Source of the DNA: Aminivibrio pyruvatiphilus | GTDB taxonomy: Bacteria; Synergistota; Synergistia; Synergistales; Aminobacteriaceae | Reading direction: 5' to 3' | Assembly: GCF_004366815.1 (NCBI RefSeq) | Contig: NZ_SORI01000010.1 | Coordinates: forward strand, 46,322 to 110,321 | DNA: 64,000 nucleotides | Shown: piece after piece, positions 33,910 through 43,306 of the stretch | Numbering within the stretch: the first letter of the stretch is position 1 | How the letters are laid out: each line of letters starts with the position of its first letter | Program-made: the position numbers and the translations under genes | Notes under the pieces: generated by a model | The model's input: only the letters and a program-made list of their open reading frames with translations | Database searches by the model: none | What the model was told of the DNA's origin: nothing

Positions 33910-35657
33910 ACGGTCAGCTTCACCCGGCCGTGGTATATCATTCCCCGGTACCCGTCCACGGTAACGATCATGTCGTCAGAGAGAAGCGAAAGGGCCTTTT
34001 CCGCATTCACCACGCAGGGTATGCCGAGCTCCAGGGAAACGATGGCGGCGTGGGACGTGAGTCCCCCCTCCTCCGCCACAATGGCAGAGGCCAGCTTCAT
34101 GGCGGGAACATACTCCCTGTCTGTGGCCCCGACAACGAGAACGGCTCCTTTCGTCATTTTTTCATTGGCCTCGGCGGCGCTCCGGGCGATGCACACCGCC
34201 CCCCTGGCCTCGTGCTTCAGGAGGGAAAGGCCCTTGAGGAGAATCCTTCCCGCTATGTGGACCTGGAGCATGTTCGTGGTGCCCGCCGCCCCAAGGGGAA
34301 CCCCTGCGGTAACCACCACGAGGTCGCCCTCCCTGATAAGTCCCGCGCTGATGCAGGAGGCGATGGCCGAGTCCACTGCAGTATTCTGGTCGGTCATCTC
34401 CTCTTTCATGAGAGGAATGACACCCCAGTAAAGAGCAAGCTCACGCCACGTCCTGACGGAGGGGGTCGCCCCGAGGATGGGGCACGGAGGCCTGTGCTTG
34501 CTCACCATCTGGGCGGTGCTGCCGCTCTGGGTCATGGAGATGATGGCGGCGGCCTTCATCTGGCGGGCCACCTGGACGGACGCGCTGCTCACAGCGTCAG
34601 GAACGCCCATGGTTTTTGAGACGCTGTGCAGCGGCCGCTCCCAGAGCTCGATCTCGCTTTCCGCCCTGGCCACTATGCGCTTCATGGTCTCCACCGACCG
34701 GAGAGGATAGGCCCCCTTTGCCGTCTCGCCGGAAAGCATGACGGCATCCGCACCGTCAAGAACGGCATTCGCCACGTCGCTTGCCTCGGCCCTGGTTGGG
34801 CGGGGATTGCGGATCATGGAGTCCAGCATCTGGGTGGCGACAATGACGGCCTTTCCCTTCACCCGGCAGATGTCAATGATGCGCTTCTGCTGGAGGGGAA
34901 CTTCCTCGGTGGGAATCTCTACGCCGAGGTCTCCCCGGGCGATCATCACGCCGTCCACCACGTCGGTTATCTCGTCGATGTTCAGCACGGCCTGGCGGGT
35001 TTCGATCTTGGCGATAACCTTCATGGAACCGCCGAACTCCTCCATGATCCTGCGGACTTCCATGATATCCCGCCTGTTTTTCACGAAGGATACTGCGATG
35101 TACTCCATCTGCTGTTCAAGGCCCCAGCGGATATCCTCCACGTCTTTTTCGGAGAGGGCCGGGAGGGAAATTTCCGCCCCGGGGATGTTGATGCCTTTCG
35201 TGTCCCCCAGGAGGCCTCCCACGATGACCCTGCAGACCACGTCCGTGCCTGAAATTTCCTCTACCTTCAGATGAAGGGTTCCGTCGTCGATGAAAATTTC
35301 CTGCCCAGGCACCACTTCCCCCGGCAGGGCTTCATAGTGCACCGTTACCATGGAAGCGTTTCCAAGGAGCGGCCTGGTGGTCAGGGTCAGGGTACTGCCC
35401 TGCTCGAGGCTCACCGTTCCCCCCTCCACCTTCCCCGTCCGGATTTCCGGACCCTTGGTGTCGAGGAGGCACGCGATGGGCATTTTCAGATCCCGTTCCA
35501 CCGCCCGAACGAGGTTCAGCATCTCGAGATGGCCCTCGTAGGCCCCGTGGCTGAAATTGAACCGGGCCACGTTCATTCCTGCCTTCGCCATGCTCACAAG
35601 GGTTTCAAACTTCGAACAGGCGGGGCCGATAGTGCAGACAATTTTCACTTTGGTCAA
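33906..35657 (-). CDS. pyk: pyruvate kinase with C-terminal PEP-utilising mobile domain
   Basis: The product has 583 residues. The catalytic barrel starts TKVKIVCTIGPAC, with the active-site VMIARGDLGVEIP and the substrate-binding AEASDVANAVLDGADAVMLSGETAKG. Residues from about 480 form an extra domain like the phosphohistidine domain of PEP synthase (TSHAAIVSLELGIPCVV), as in Bacillus-type enzymes. It makes pyruvate and ATP. The family-typical N-terminus implies a TTG start at 35657, preceded by AAGGGGG 9 nt upstream. Confidence 0.95.
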   Translation of the reverse strand: MTKVKIVCTIGPACSKFETLVSMAKAGMNVARFNFSHGAYEGHLEMLNLVRAVERDLKMPIACLLDTKGPEIRTGKVEGGTVSLEQGSTLTLTTRPLLGNASMVTVHYEALPGEVVPGQEIFIDDGTLHLKVEEISGTDVVCRVIVGGLLGDTKGINIPGAEISLPALSEKDVEDIRWGLEQQMEYIAVSFVKNRRDIMEVRRIMEEFGGSMKVIAKIETRQAVLNIDEITDVVDGVMIARGDLGVEIPTEEVPLQQKRIIDICRVKGKAVIVATQMLDSMIRNPRPTRAEASDVANAVLDGADAVMLSGETAKGAYPLRSVETMKRIVARAESEIELWERPLHSVSKTMGVPDAVSSASVQVARQMKAAAIISMTQSGSTAQMVSKHRPPCPILGATPSVRTWRELALYWGVIPLMKEEMTDQNTAVDSAIASCISAGLIREGDLVVVTAGVPLGAAGTTNMLQVHIAGRILLKGLSLLKHEARGAVCIARSAAEANEKMTKGAVLVVGATDREYVPAMKLASAIVAEEGGLTSHAAIVSLELGIPCVVNAEKALSLLSDDMIVTVDGYRGMIYHGRVKLTV

Positions 35658-35721
35658 TTCCCTAAACCCCCTTCTCTCCCTATGCTTCCGACGGAGCGGT
35701 CTTCCGACCCCAGGTACGATT

Positions 35722-38700
35722 CTACCCTATCTGGAACATTTCTCCCGGAAGGACCTCCTCGACGGCCGCGGCTATGGGAGCCCCCGGATCGACCCGTACA
35801 TCCTGGAGAAGCATGGTCACTGAATAAGCGTCATTTCGGATCTCAAAGAGCACCGGGGATTTTCCCGGGTACGTCTTGAGGGCCCGGAAAAGATCCTTCA
35901 CGGAAACGCTCTTCAGCGAATCCTCGAAGACCGACACCCGGACGTAGGGAGGACTCCCCCGCTCGCCGGCCTCTTCCACCGGGAATACCGACCTGGCAAT
36001 GACGCTTGTTTCGCCCCGTTCTTCCGGAAATCCCGAGACGAAGCACACCTGCCCGGCGGAAATTTTTCCCCGGAGGGAAGCCCATGTCTTGGGAAAACAG
36101 ACCGCTTCCACCCGGGATTCTCCGTCCTCTATTTCGATTATCCCCATGGGATCCCCGTTTTTCGTCGTTCGTTCCCTGACGGAAAGAACCATCCCTCCAA
36201 CGAGGGGTGGATTCTTTTTTCCTTTCCACTTCTTCAGGTCGGAAATGGCACAGTTGCTGAAGGCACGGACCTTCGCCTCGTGCTGCTCGAAGGGGTGCCC
36301 GGAAATGTAAAGCCCCGTGGCCTCTTTCTCCAGCTCCAGCCGCTCGTGGAGGGAAAAATCCTCAACCTCGGGCAGGTCCGGGCCTCCTTCGTCAGTCTCT
36401 TCGGGCATCAGTTCGAAGAGAGAGCACTGGTTTCCGTCGGCGCATTTCTTCGAGGCCGCCGAGACAAGATCCGGCAATCCCTCCAGGAGCTGTCTGCGGT
36501 TATCGTTAAGGCTGTCGAAGGCACCCGCCCGTATCAGGTTTTCCACCACCGACTTGTTCACCACCCGGAGGTCCACCCTGCAGAGAAAATCCCAGAGTGA
36601 CGCGAAGGGGCCGCCCTCGTTCCGCGCGGCGAGAATGGCCTCCACCGCCGTATGGCCCGACTTGGAGACAGCGCCGAGACCGAAGCGGATCACGTCGCCT
36701 ACCGCGGTGAAACTGGCCATGGAGGTGTTCACGTCGGGAGGAAGCACCTTTATTCCTGAGTTCCTTACTTCCCGGACATAGGCCGCAAGGTCCTCTTTCT
36801 TGGACCCTATCTGGCTCGACAGATAGGCCGCCATGAATTCCGGCCTGTAGTTGGCCTTCAGCCACGCCGTCTGGTAGGTAATCAGGGCGTAGGCGGCGCT
36901 GTGGGACTTGTTGAAGCCGTACCCGGCGAACTCCTGGATGATGTTGAAGATGTTCTCCGCCGTTTTCCCGTCGATGCCCCGCTCTTTCGCACCCTCGACG
37001 AACTTGACCCTCTGCTGCTCCATCACGTCGGCCTTTTTTTTGCCCATGGCCCGCCTGAGGAGGTCGGCCTCTCCCAGGGAGTAGCCCGCCAGGATGGCGG
37101 CACACTGCATGACCTGCTCCTGGTAGAGCACCACTCCGTAGGTTTCCTTCAAAACGTCTTCAAGGAGGGGATGAAGATACTCCACCCTCGCCCTCCCGTG
37201 CTTGCACTGGATGTACTGGTCCACCATGCCGCTGCCGAGGGGGCCCGGACGGTACATGGCGAGGACGGCGATGAGATCCTCGAAGCAGTCCACCCGGAGC
37301 TTCTTGAGAAGCTGCCGCATTCCCGACGATTCAAGCTGGAATACACCGAGAGTGTCCGCCTTCTGGAGCATTTCGTAGGAGGCCTGATCATCCAGGGGGA
37401 TGTGCTCCATATCCGGAACGGGCTTCCCGCTGAGCGAAATGTTCTGCAGGGCCTCCTCGATTACTGAAAGAGTCCTGAGGCCGAGAAAGTCCATCTTGAC
37501 AAGCCCCAGTTTTTCAATGGGCTCCATGGGGTACTGGGTAACGATCTGCCCGTCGCCGATCTTCCTCACAGGAACGAGGTCCGTCACCGGCATGGGAGTG
37601 ATGACCACACCGGCGGCGTGCTGGGAGCAGTGCCTGGCGAGACCCTCGATGTTGGAGGCGATATCGAGGACCCTGGCAACCATGGGGTTGTTTTTTTTCA
37701 AATCGGCAAGCTCGGGAACCTGTTCCACGGCCTCGCCGATGGAATGGACCCCCATGGGCGGAATGAGCCGTGTAATGGCGTTCACGTCCCGTACCGCCAT
37801 TCCCAGGACTCTTCCCACGTCCGTCACTGCGGCCCTGCTTTTCATCCGGCCAAAGGTGACGATCTGGGAAACCCTGTCGTGGCCGTAGTGTTCCGAGATG
37901 TAGTGGAGCAGTTCATCCCGCCCCTTGTCCGATACGTCGGTGTCGATATCAGGCATGCTGATCCGCTCGGGGTTCAGGAAACGTTCGAAGAGAAGGTTGT
38001 AACGTATGGGGTCCAGTTCGGTGATCTTAAGGCTCCACGCCACGAGGGATCCCGCCGCTGAACCTCGGCCCGGTCCGACGGGAATTCCCCGCTTCTTCGC
38101 GGCGCCAATGATGCCGGCCACGATAAGGAAATAACCGGCGAAGCCCATGGAGTTGATGACACCAAGCTCGTACTCGAGCCGCCTGGCGTACTCTTCCGGG
38201 ACCTGGCCTTCCATGCGCTCAGCAAGGCCCTGCCGGGCCTCCTTTTCCAGGTTGCTCTCCAGGGTCTCCCCTTCGGGAAGCCGGAGGTTCGGAAGCTTGT
38301 AATCCCTCTCCCCGAGGGGAAGACGGACATTGCACCGCTCGGCGATGGCCACGGTGTTATCCAGCGCGTCGGGCAGCTCCGCTCCGAAGAGCATATCCAT
38401 TTCCTCCGGAGAGCGGAAGTAGAAATCATTGCTCGAGAAGGACATCCGGTTCTCATCCTCGAGACTGCTCTTCGTCTGGACGCAGAGAAGGATTTCATGC
38501 CAGTCGTAGTCATCCTTCGAGAGATAGTGGGCATCGTTGGTGGCTATGAGGGGAAAACCGTGCTCCCTGGCCATGCGGACGATGGCCCTGTTCACGACGG
38601 CCTGTTCGGGAATTGCGTTGTACATGATCTCCAGAAAGAAATTTTCCTTCCCCATGATGTCCCGGTACAGCACCGCCCGGTCGAGGGCTTCCTTCTCCCT

Positions 38701-39147
38701 GCCCTCGAGAATGAGGGCGGGGATCTCGCCTGCAAGGCAGGCGGAGGAGGCAATAAGGCCCGATTTGTATCTGGCGAGGAGGGAATGGTCTATCCTCGGT
38801 TTTCCGTAGAAGCCGTCGGTGTTGGCGATGGAGGTGAGCTTGACCAGGTTGTGGTATCCCTCGTCGTTCTCCGCAAGGAGGATGAGGTGATGGTTCCTGT
38901 TTCTCTTGTCCCTGGTGGTGTGCCCCTCGGGATCCACGTAGACTTCGCAGCCGATGATGGGCTTGATGCCTGCGGTAAGGCATTTGTCGTAAAATTCCAC
39001 GGCGCCGTACATGGCCCCGTGATCGGTCATGGCGACTGCGGGCATGCCGTACTCCACGGCCCTGGCGGCGAGCCGGTCGCACCGTATGGCGCCGTCGAGA
39101 AGGCTGTATTCAGTATGGACGTGAAGATGAACAAATTGTCGGGCCAT
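35722..39147 (-). CDS. dnaE: DNA polymerase III subunit alpha
   Basis: The 1141-residue product has normal DnaE1 length. The N-terminal PHP domain starts VHLHVHTEYSLLDGA. The palm catalytic motif is MPDIDTDVSDKGRDELL, the finger region includes RHCSQHAAGVVI, and the C-terminal OB-fold region is present (VGGMVLSVRERTTKNGDPMG). AAGGAGCG precedes the ATG at 39147; the in-frame extension to 39249 is not supported. It replicates the chromosome in the replisome with DnaX, encoded just upstream. Confidence 0.97.
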   Translation of the reverse strand: MARQFVHLHVHTEYSLLDGAIRCDRLAARAVEYGMPAVAMTDHGAMYGAVEFYDKCLTAGIKPIIGCEVYVDPEGHTTRDKRNRNHHLILLAENDEGYHNLVKLTSIANTDGFYGKPRIDHSLLARYKSGLIASSACLAGEIPALILEGREKEALDRAVLYRDIMGKENFFLEIMYNAIPEQAVVNRAIVRMAREHGFPLIATNDAHYLSKDDYDWHEILLCVQTKSSLEDENRMSFSSNDFYFRSPEEMDMLFGAELPDALDNTVAIAERCNVRLPLGERDYKLPNLRLPEGETLESNLEKEARQGLAERMEGQVPEEYARRLEYELGVINSMGFAGYFLIVAGIIGAAKKRGIPVGPGRGSAAGSLVAWSLKITELDPIRYNLLFERFLNPERISMPDIDTDVSDKGRDELLHYISEHYGHDRVSQIVTFGRMKSRAAVTDVGRVLGMAVRDVNAITRLIPPMGVHSIGEAVEQVPELADLKKNNPMVARVLDIASNIEGLARHCSQHAAGVVITPMPVTDLVPVRKIGDGQIVTQYPMEPIEKLGLVKMDFLGLRTLSVIEEALQNISLSGKPVPDMEHIPLDDQASYEMLQKADTLGVFQLESSGMRQLLKKLRVDCFEDLIAVLAMYRPGPLGSGMVDQYIQCKHGRARVEYLHPLLEDVLKETYGVVLYQEQVMQCAAILAGYSLGEADLLRRAMGKKKADVMEQQRVKFVEGAKERGIDGKTAENIFNIIQEFAGYGFNKSHSAAYALITYQTAWLKANYRPEFMAAYLSSQIGSKKEDLAAYVREVRNSGIKVLPPDVNTSMASFTAVGDVIRFGLGAVSKSGHTAVEAILAARNEGGPFASLWDFLCRVDLRVVNKSVVENLIRAGAFDSLNDNRRQLLEGLPDLVSAASKKCADGNQCSLFELMPEETDEGGPDLPEVEDFSLHERLELEKEATGLYISGHPFEQHEAKVRAFSNCAISDLKKWKGKKNPPLVGGMVLSVRERTTKNGDPMGIIEIEDGESRVEAVCFPKTWASLRGKISAGQVCFVSGFPEERGETSVIARSVFPVEEAGERGSPPYVRVSVFEDSLKSVSVKDLFRALKTYPGKSPVLFEIRNDAYSVTMLLQDVRVDPGAPIAAAVEEVLPGEMFQIG

Positions 39148-39211
39148 TGTTGACGCTCCTTGTGGAATCATCGGTAAGAATGCAGGGAACATTCGGTGCC
39201 TCGTGGAAGGA

Positions 39212-41089
39212 TCACTCTGCCGGCGGAACGATTTCTTCAGGAATGTCACCTTCCCTGTCCTCTCTCCTTACGAGGACAATTTCTCCGCCTCCCCATTTCA
39301 GGACTTCATTCACCAGTCCCTCGAAGGGTATTTCCGTATCCTCCGGTTCGCCCCCAGCGGGAACGGAAGGAAGGGGGCTGACGGCAGGCGGAGTCGCGGG
39401 CGTTTTTCCTTTTCCGTCCCGGGGAGCTTCGTCTTCGTCCCGGGGGACTCGAAAGAGGGGGATTGTCGGGCCGGGGTTCTGCCATTCGGCATCTGCACCG
39501 TCGCCGTTTCCTCCTCCCGCACATTTTTTCAGGCGGTCGCCCAGCTTGAGAACCACGGAAACATCCTCTCCGAAATACTCCGCGGCCCTCGAAGCGAGGG
39601 AGTAGGCGTTGCGCTCTATGGAGAGCACCTCGAAGCAATAGGACGAATCCCCGGGGAAAATGACGGAAATGGCACGGTCTTCAAGGGAAACGGATGTCCC
39701 GGCCAGGGCGGAATACAACAGCAGATCCCTGCCGAAGAGCACTTTCTCGAACCCCGGCCAGTTCTCCGGAAGCAGGGGAACCGGTTCATGGGTCCGGGAC
39801 GCCGCACCTGAGGAAGTGTTCTCCTTTTCCGCAGGGGGCTCCGGGTCCTTTCTGCGAAACCGTTCGGACGGAGCGGAGCCCGGGGAAGGACTTCCGGCCG
39901 GTGCCGAAGGTGTCGGGACAGGCTGTTTCAGCGGCTCCTTGCCCCCGGGGGAGGCATCCCCGCCGTCCCGGGGAGGGGCCGTTCTTTCCGCCTGGGGAGT
40001 TCGCCTGGATTCAAGAATCCTTGCGGCGAGAAGGCCGGAGAGAACGTCGGACCGGAGGCCTGCCCTGACCTGGGGTATGAGTCTGGAGCAGAAGAGCATC
40101 ATGCCGGAAAGTTCGTCCGTGGTCCACTTCGGACTTTCTTCCTTCAGGAAGGAGGTTTCTCCGGCCGAAAGGGCCAGGGAGGCAAGGACATCCTTTCCCC
40201 ATTTCCGGAAGACCCACAGGTTGCGGAACAGAAGGAAGAGCCCCTCCACGACGCGCTGGGGAGAGGCTCCCCTGAGGAACATCTCTTCCAGAAGGAGAAA
40301 GGGCTGCACCGAGTCTTCCCCCGCCGACGCGACCCATCGTTCAAGGTCGGACATGGTGCCCCCCCCGAGGAGCCTGTCCACCGCCACTGCGGAAAGCTCC
40401 CCGCCGCCGAGGGACAGGGCCTGCTCCATCATGGAGAGGGCATCCCTGAGCGCTCCGTCGGCCTGGCGTGCAATCTCCCGGACGGCATCCTCTTCCCAGG
40501 GGACGTTTTCCCTTTCTGCAACATCCACGAGCCGGGCCCGAATATCCCGGGGGGTGATTCTCCGGAAGGGAATGTGCTGGCACCGGGAACGGATGGTCAC
40601 CGGGACTTTCGAAGGTTCCGTGGTGGCCAGGATGAAGGCCACGAAGGAAGGGGGCTCCTCCAGGGTTTTGAGCAGGGCATTGAAGGCGGAAATCGAGAGC
40701 ATGTGGACTTCGTCGATAATGTAGACCTTCCACTTTGAGGAAAAGGGGGAAAGAGAGACGTGGCTTTTCAGCTCCCGGATTTCCTCCACGCCGTTGTTCG
40801 ATGCGCCGTCGATCTCCACCACGTCGAGACTTTCTCCCGCCGTAATGGAGGTACAGCTCCCGCACTCGCCGCAGGGCTCATATCCGTCCTTCAGGTTTTC
40901 ACAGTTCAGGGCCTTGGCGAGGAGCCTGGCCAGGGATGTCTTTCCGCACCCCCTGGGACCGGAAAAGAGATAGGCGTGCCCCACCTGGTTTCTCTGGAGC
41001 GCCTTTTTCAGGACGTCCACGGCCATGTCCTGCCCGGCAACCTCGTCGAAGGTCCGGGGCCTGTACCGTCTGTAGAGCGATATCGTCAT
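39212..41089 (-). CDS. dnaX: DNA polymerase III subunits gamma/tau
   Basis: The product has 625 residues and starts MTISLYRRYRPRTFDEVAGQ. It shows Walker A GPRGCGKTS, the four-cysteine zinc module (CENLKDGYEPCGECGSC), DEVHMLS and the sensor ATTEPSKVPVTIRSRCQ. A Pro/Ser-rich linker and a tau-like C-terminal domain follow. It is the clamp-loader ATPase and organiser of the replisome. I looked for a slippery frameshift site in the linker and saw none that is convincing. GAGGAGG selects the ATG at 41089. Confidence 0.96.
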   Translation of the reverse strand: MTISLYRRYRPRTFDEVAGQDMAVDVLKKALQRNQVGHAYLFSGPRGCGKTSLARLLAKALNCENLKDGYEPCGECGSCTSITAGESLDVVEIDGASNNGVEEIRELKSHVSLSPFSSKWKVYIIDEVHMLSISAFNALLKTLEEPPSFVAFILATTEPSKVPVTIRSRCQHIPFRRITPRDIRARLVDVAERENVPWEEDAVREIARQADGALRDALSMMEQALSLGGGELSAVAVDRLLGGGTMSDLERWVASAGEDSVQPFLLLEEMFLRGASPQRVVEGLFLLFRNLWVFRKWGKDVLASLALSAGETSFLKEESPKWTTDELSGMMLFCSRLIPQVRAGLRSDVLSGLLAARILESRRTPQAERTAPPRDGGDASPGGKEPLKQPVPTPSAPAGSPSPGSAPSERFRRKDPEPPAEKENTSSGAASRTHEPVPLLPENWPGFEKVLFGRDLLLYSALAGTSVSLEDRAISVIFPGDSSYCFEVLSIERNAYSLASRAAEYFGEDVSVVLKLGDRLKKCAGGGNGDGADAEWQNPGPTIPLFRVPRDEDEAPRDGKGKTPATPPAVSPLPSVPAGGEPEDTEIPFEGLVNEVLKWGGGEIVLVRREDREGDIPEEIVPPAE

Positions 41090-41202
41090 GGGACGTCCTC
41101 CTCTGTCAGGAAAAATCATGCGGGCACCGCCGAAGCAGAAACATTGCCGACCGGAAAAAAACACCGGGCGGCTATAAAGACCCATGCTATTCTACATCAA
41201 AA

Positions 41203-42285
41203 TCAGCGGAGATATTTCGCGCCGGGGTGTTTGTTGCGGGCCTCACCGAGAGATCTCACCAGGGACTCCCGGAACGATTCGAGTGATTCGGCGCCCCCGG
41301 GCAGCGGTTCCCGGGCAACGATGGACGGACCGACCCGGAGGGCGTTCTTTCCATCGAAGGTAATGACCTGAATTTCGTAGGGGGCTGTTTCCATCTGGAG
41401 CAGGCCGTCAATTTTCTCCGCAGCCTCGACGGCGATGCCGCGGTTTTCAGTGCTTTCAGGAAGAGACCAGACAGGTTCGCCGTCGAGAAGCAGTACCGTT
41501 TTTCCCTCTCTGGATTCCACCGAGGGACGGAGAAGGTTCAGGGCTTTTTTTCTCCGGATGGGAATATTCGTTTCCCTGGCTGTCTGAAGAATATAGGCTA
41601 CCCGTTCGGGAAGCTCGGGATGAGTCATGAAGACGCCGGGATCCACGTAGGGGCGCTTCAGCTGGTCGTAGATCATGGCCTCGAGAGATGTTACCATCGC
41701 CGCAGGGGGAAATCCCGCCTCCACGAGAATGCGGAATCCTTCCTTGTCGGCCTCCCGCTCGAGGTCCTTGCTGTAGGAATTTGTCACCGCTATCTGGGCG
41801 AGGTTGGTAAGAATCATGGGGCCTGCGCTTCCCTGGGAGGCGATCATGAGGACGAGTGCCGCGAGGTTGATCTTCGAAGCCCGTGCCGTCTGGATCATGA
41901 CATGGCGCCTGTCGGCGTGGACGAGCTCGTGGGCAAGAATGGCGGCCACCTCGGCATCGGTGCGGAGGAAGTCCAGCATGCCGGTGGTGAAGTAGACAAT
42001 ACCCCCGGGAAGACTGAAGGCGTTCACCATCTTTTCCCTGACGATCCTGACTTCGTAGGGAAGAGGTCGCGAAAGGTGGGGAAGAAAGCGCCCGAGAAGC
42101 ATGGAAAGCCGTGCGCTCAGGGCGGGGTCGGCGACCCTTTCCCACTGTTTCTCCACGTCGGCGGCGACTTTCTCGCCGAGGGCGATTTCCTTCTTCATGT
42201 CGTCTGATAAAGCCCATAGGGGAAGTGGGATCAGAAAGAGAGCGAATAAAAGCAGAACACCTGTTATTCTCCTTCGAAATTTCAT
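41203..42285 (-). CDS. M48-family metalloprotease, exported
   Basis: The product has 360 residues. A signal peptide (GVLLLFALFLIPLPLWALS) is followed by a BepA/LoiP-like M48 protease domain. HELVH at residues 119-123 binds zinc, with a later EADKEGFRI segment supplying the third ligand. The C-terminal part is less conserved. It is expected in the periplasm or anchored at the membrane, in envelope protein quality control. It lies between flgN and dnaX. Confidence 0.88.
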   Translation of the reverse strand: MKFRRRITGVLLLFALFLIPLPLWALSDDMKKEIALGEKVAADVEKQWERVADPALSARLSMLLGRFLPHLSRPLPYEVRIVREKMVNAFSLPGGIVYFTTGMLDFLRTDAEVAAILAHELVHADRRHVMIQTARASKINLAALVLMIASQGSAGPMILTNLAQIAVTNSYSKDLEREADKEGFRILVEAGFPPAAMVTSLEAMIYDQLKRPYVDPGVFMTHPELPERVAYILQTARETNIPIRRKKALNLLRPSVESREGKTVLLLDGEPVWSLPESTENRGIAVEAAEKIDGLLQMETAPYEIQVITFDGKNALRVGPSIVAREPLPGGAESLESFRESLVRSLGEARNKHPGAKYLR

Positions 42286-42295
42286 GGCAAAGCCT

Positions 42296-42757
42296 CTAGA
42301 ACGACCCTCCGGACTTATAGTAGCCGTGAACGGCCTTCTTTCCCCGGTTCAGCCTGAGCATTTCCTTTCTCAGGTCTGCCACGTGCTCCTCGAGAAGGGT
42401 CTGTACTTCCTGCTCCTCTTCGAGCACACTGCCCGCCACATCCCGGATGACCGCAAGGGAGGCCTTCAGGTCGTCCGTCCCGTCGGGGCCGAGGAGGGAG
42501 GCGACTTTTTCCCAGAATACAGGGCCGTCCCTGCCCTCCGAAAGCCCGAGACCGGTGCAGATGGTGTTCCATCCCTCCTGCACCAGCTCCTGCCGGGATA
42601 TTACGTCCTGTTTTTCAACGAGAATGGAAAGAAGACAGTCAAGATCCCCAGACCTGACACACTCGCCCTCTTTCTGAACGAGGAGGGCGAGTTCGTTGTA
42701 CAGGGCAAGTTCCGTGGATGCCAGGCTTGACAGGTTCTCCCGAAAATCATCCAGCAA
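42296..42757 (-). CDS. flgN: FlgN-like flagellar chaperone
   Basis: The product has 153 residues, mostly helical, matching the FlgN pattern: a helical start (ELALYNELALLVQKEGECV), a central ISRQELVQEG, and the terminal LRKEMLRLNRGKKAVHGYYK typical of the family. FlgN chaperones hook-associated proteins for flagellar export. The start appears to be a TTG at 42757, overlapping fliS by 11 nt; no in-frame ATG is suitably placed. Location beside fliS supports the call. Confidence 0.75.
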   Translation of the reverse strand: MLDDFRENLSSLASTELALYNELALLVQKEGECVRSGDLDCLLSILVEKQDVISRQELVQEGWNTICTGLGLSEGRDGPVFWEKVASLLGPDGTDDLKASLAVIRDVAGSVLEEEQEVQTLLEEHVADLRKEMLRLNRGKKAVHGYYKSGGSF

Positions 42758-43229
42758 TGTTCAGGCCCCCCGCAGGCACTGCCTGCCGTTCCTTGGAAAC
42801 ACCGCCCGACAGGGCGCCCGGAAGCGGATGTTCCTGCTGCTCGGCCGCAAGCTTTATGATGGCTTCCTCCCATGTTCCCTTGAGCTCCTCGAGCATACCC
42901 CGGACAACGGAAACCTTCCCGGGCTCCTTGTGGACATTGGCCTCGACGAGGAGAAGGTACATGAAGTCATACAGCTTCATCAGCCCTTCCGCCACCTCAC
43001 CCCCGGCCTCCACGTTCAGGGTGACCATAAGCTCCCGGAGGACGTCCTGGGCTTTCTGAATGTTTCTGTTCGCCTCCTCCGCACCTCCGGAGGCAAGGGC
43101 TGTTTCGGCGGTCCTGCAGGCCTTTATTCCTATCTCGTACGTTATAAGAAGAAGCTGTTCCTTCGAAGCGGTATTGACCCTTGTGGCAAGATATACCGCC
43201 TGGGCGTTCTGGGCATTCCTGGAGTCCAT
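42747..43229 (-). CDS. fliS: flagellar export chaperone FliS
   Basis: The product has 160 residues. The family N-terminus is clear: YLATRVNTASKEQLLLITYEIGI, with a helix bundle continuing to ELKGTWEEAIIKLA. FliS binds the C-terminus of flagellin to prevent premature polymerisation. GGAGG lies 9 nt before the ATG. It overlaps flgN and shows that the organism carries flagellar genes. Confidence 0.92.
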   Translation of the reverse strand: MDSRNAQNAQAVYLATRVNTASKEQLLLITYEIGIKACRTAETALASGGAEEANRNIQKAQDVLRELMVTLNVEAGGEVAEGLMKLYDFMYLLLVEANVHKEPGKVSVVRGMLEELKGTWEEAIIKLAAEQQEHPLPGALSGGVSKERQAVPAGGLNIAG

Positions 43230-43266
43230 AAAAAATTCCTCCTTCCTCTCCCTCTGTTTCGGCCGA

Positions 43267-43295
43267 AGCAGGCGAAAACATTACCCATGCCTGCT
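43267..43295 (-). terminator. hairpin between the sugar kinase gene and fliS
   Basis: AGCAGGC/GCCTGCT with a 15-nt loop follows the kinase stop by about 12 nt. There is no T-run, so termination is uncertain. Confidence 0.35.
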
Positions 43296-43306
43296 GAAAA
43301 GAGGCT

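Noticed and set aside
39840..40060. Possible programmed frameshift in the dnaX linker
   Set aside because: I saw no A-rich heptamer with a downstream stop in the -1 frame that would produce a gamma form.
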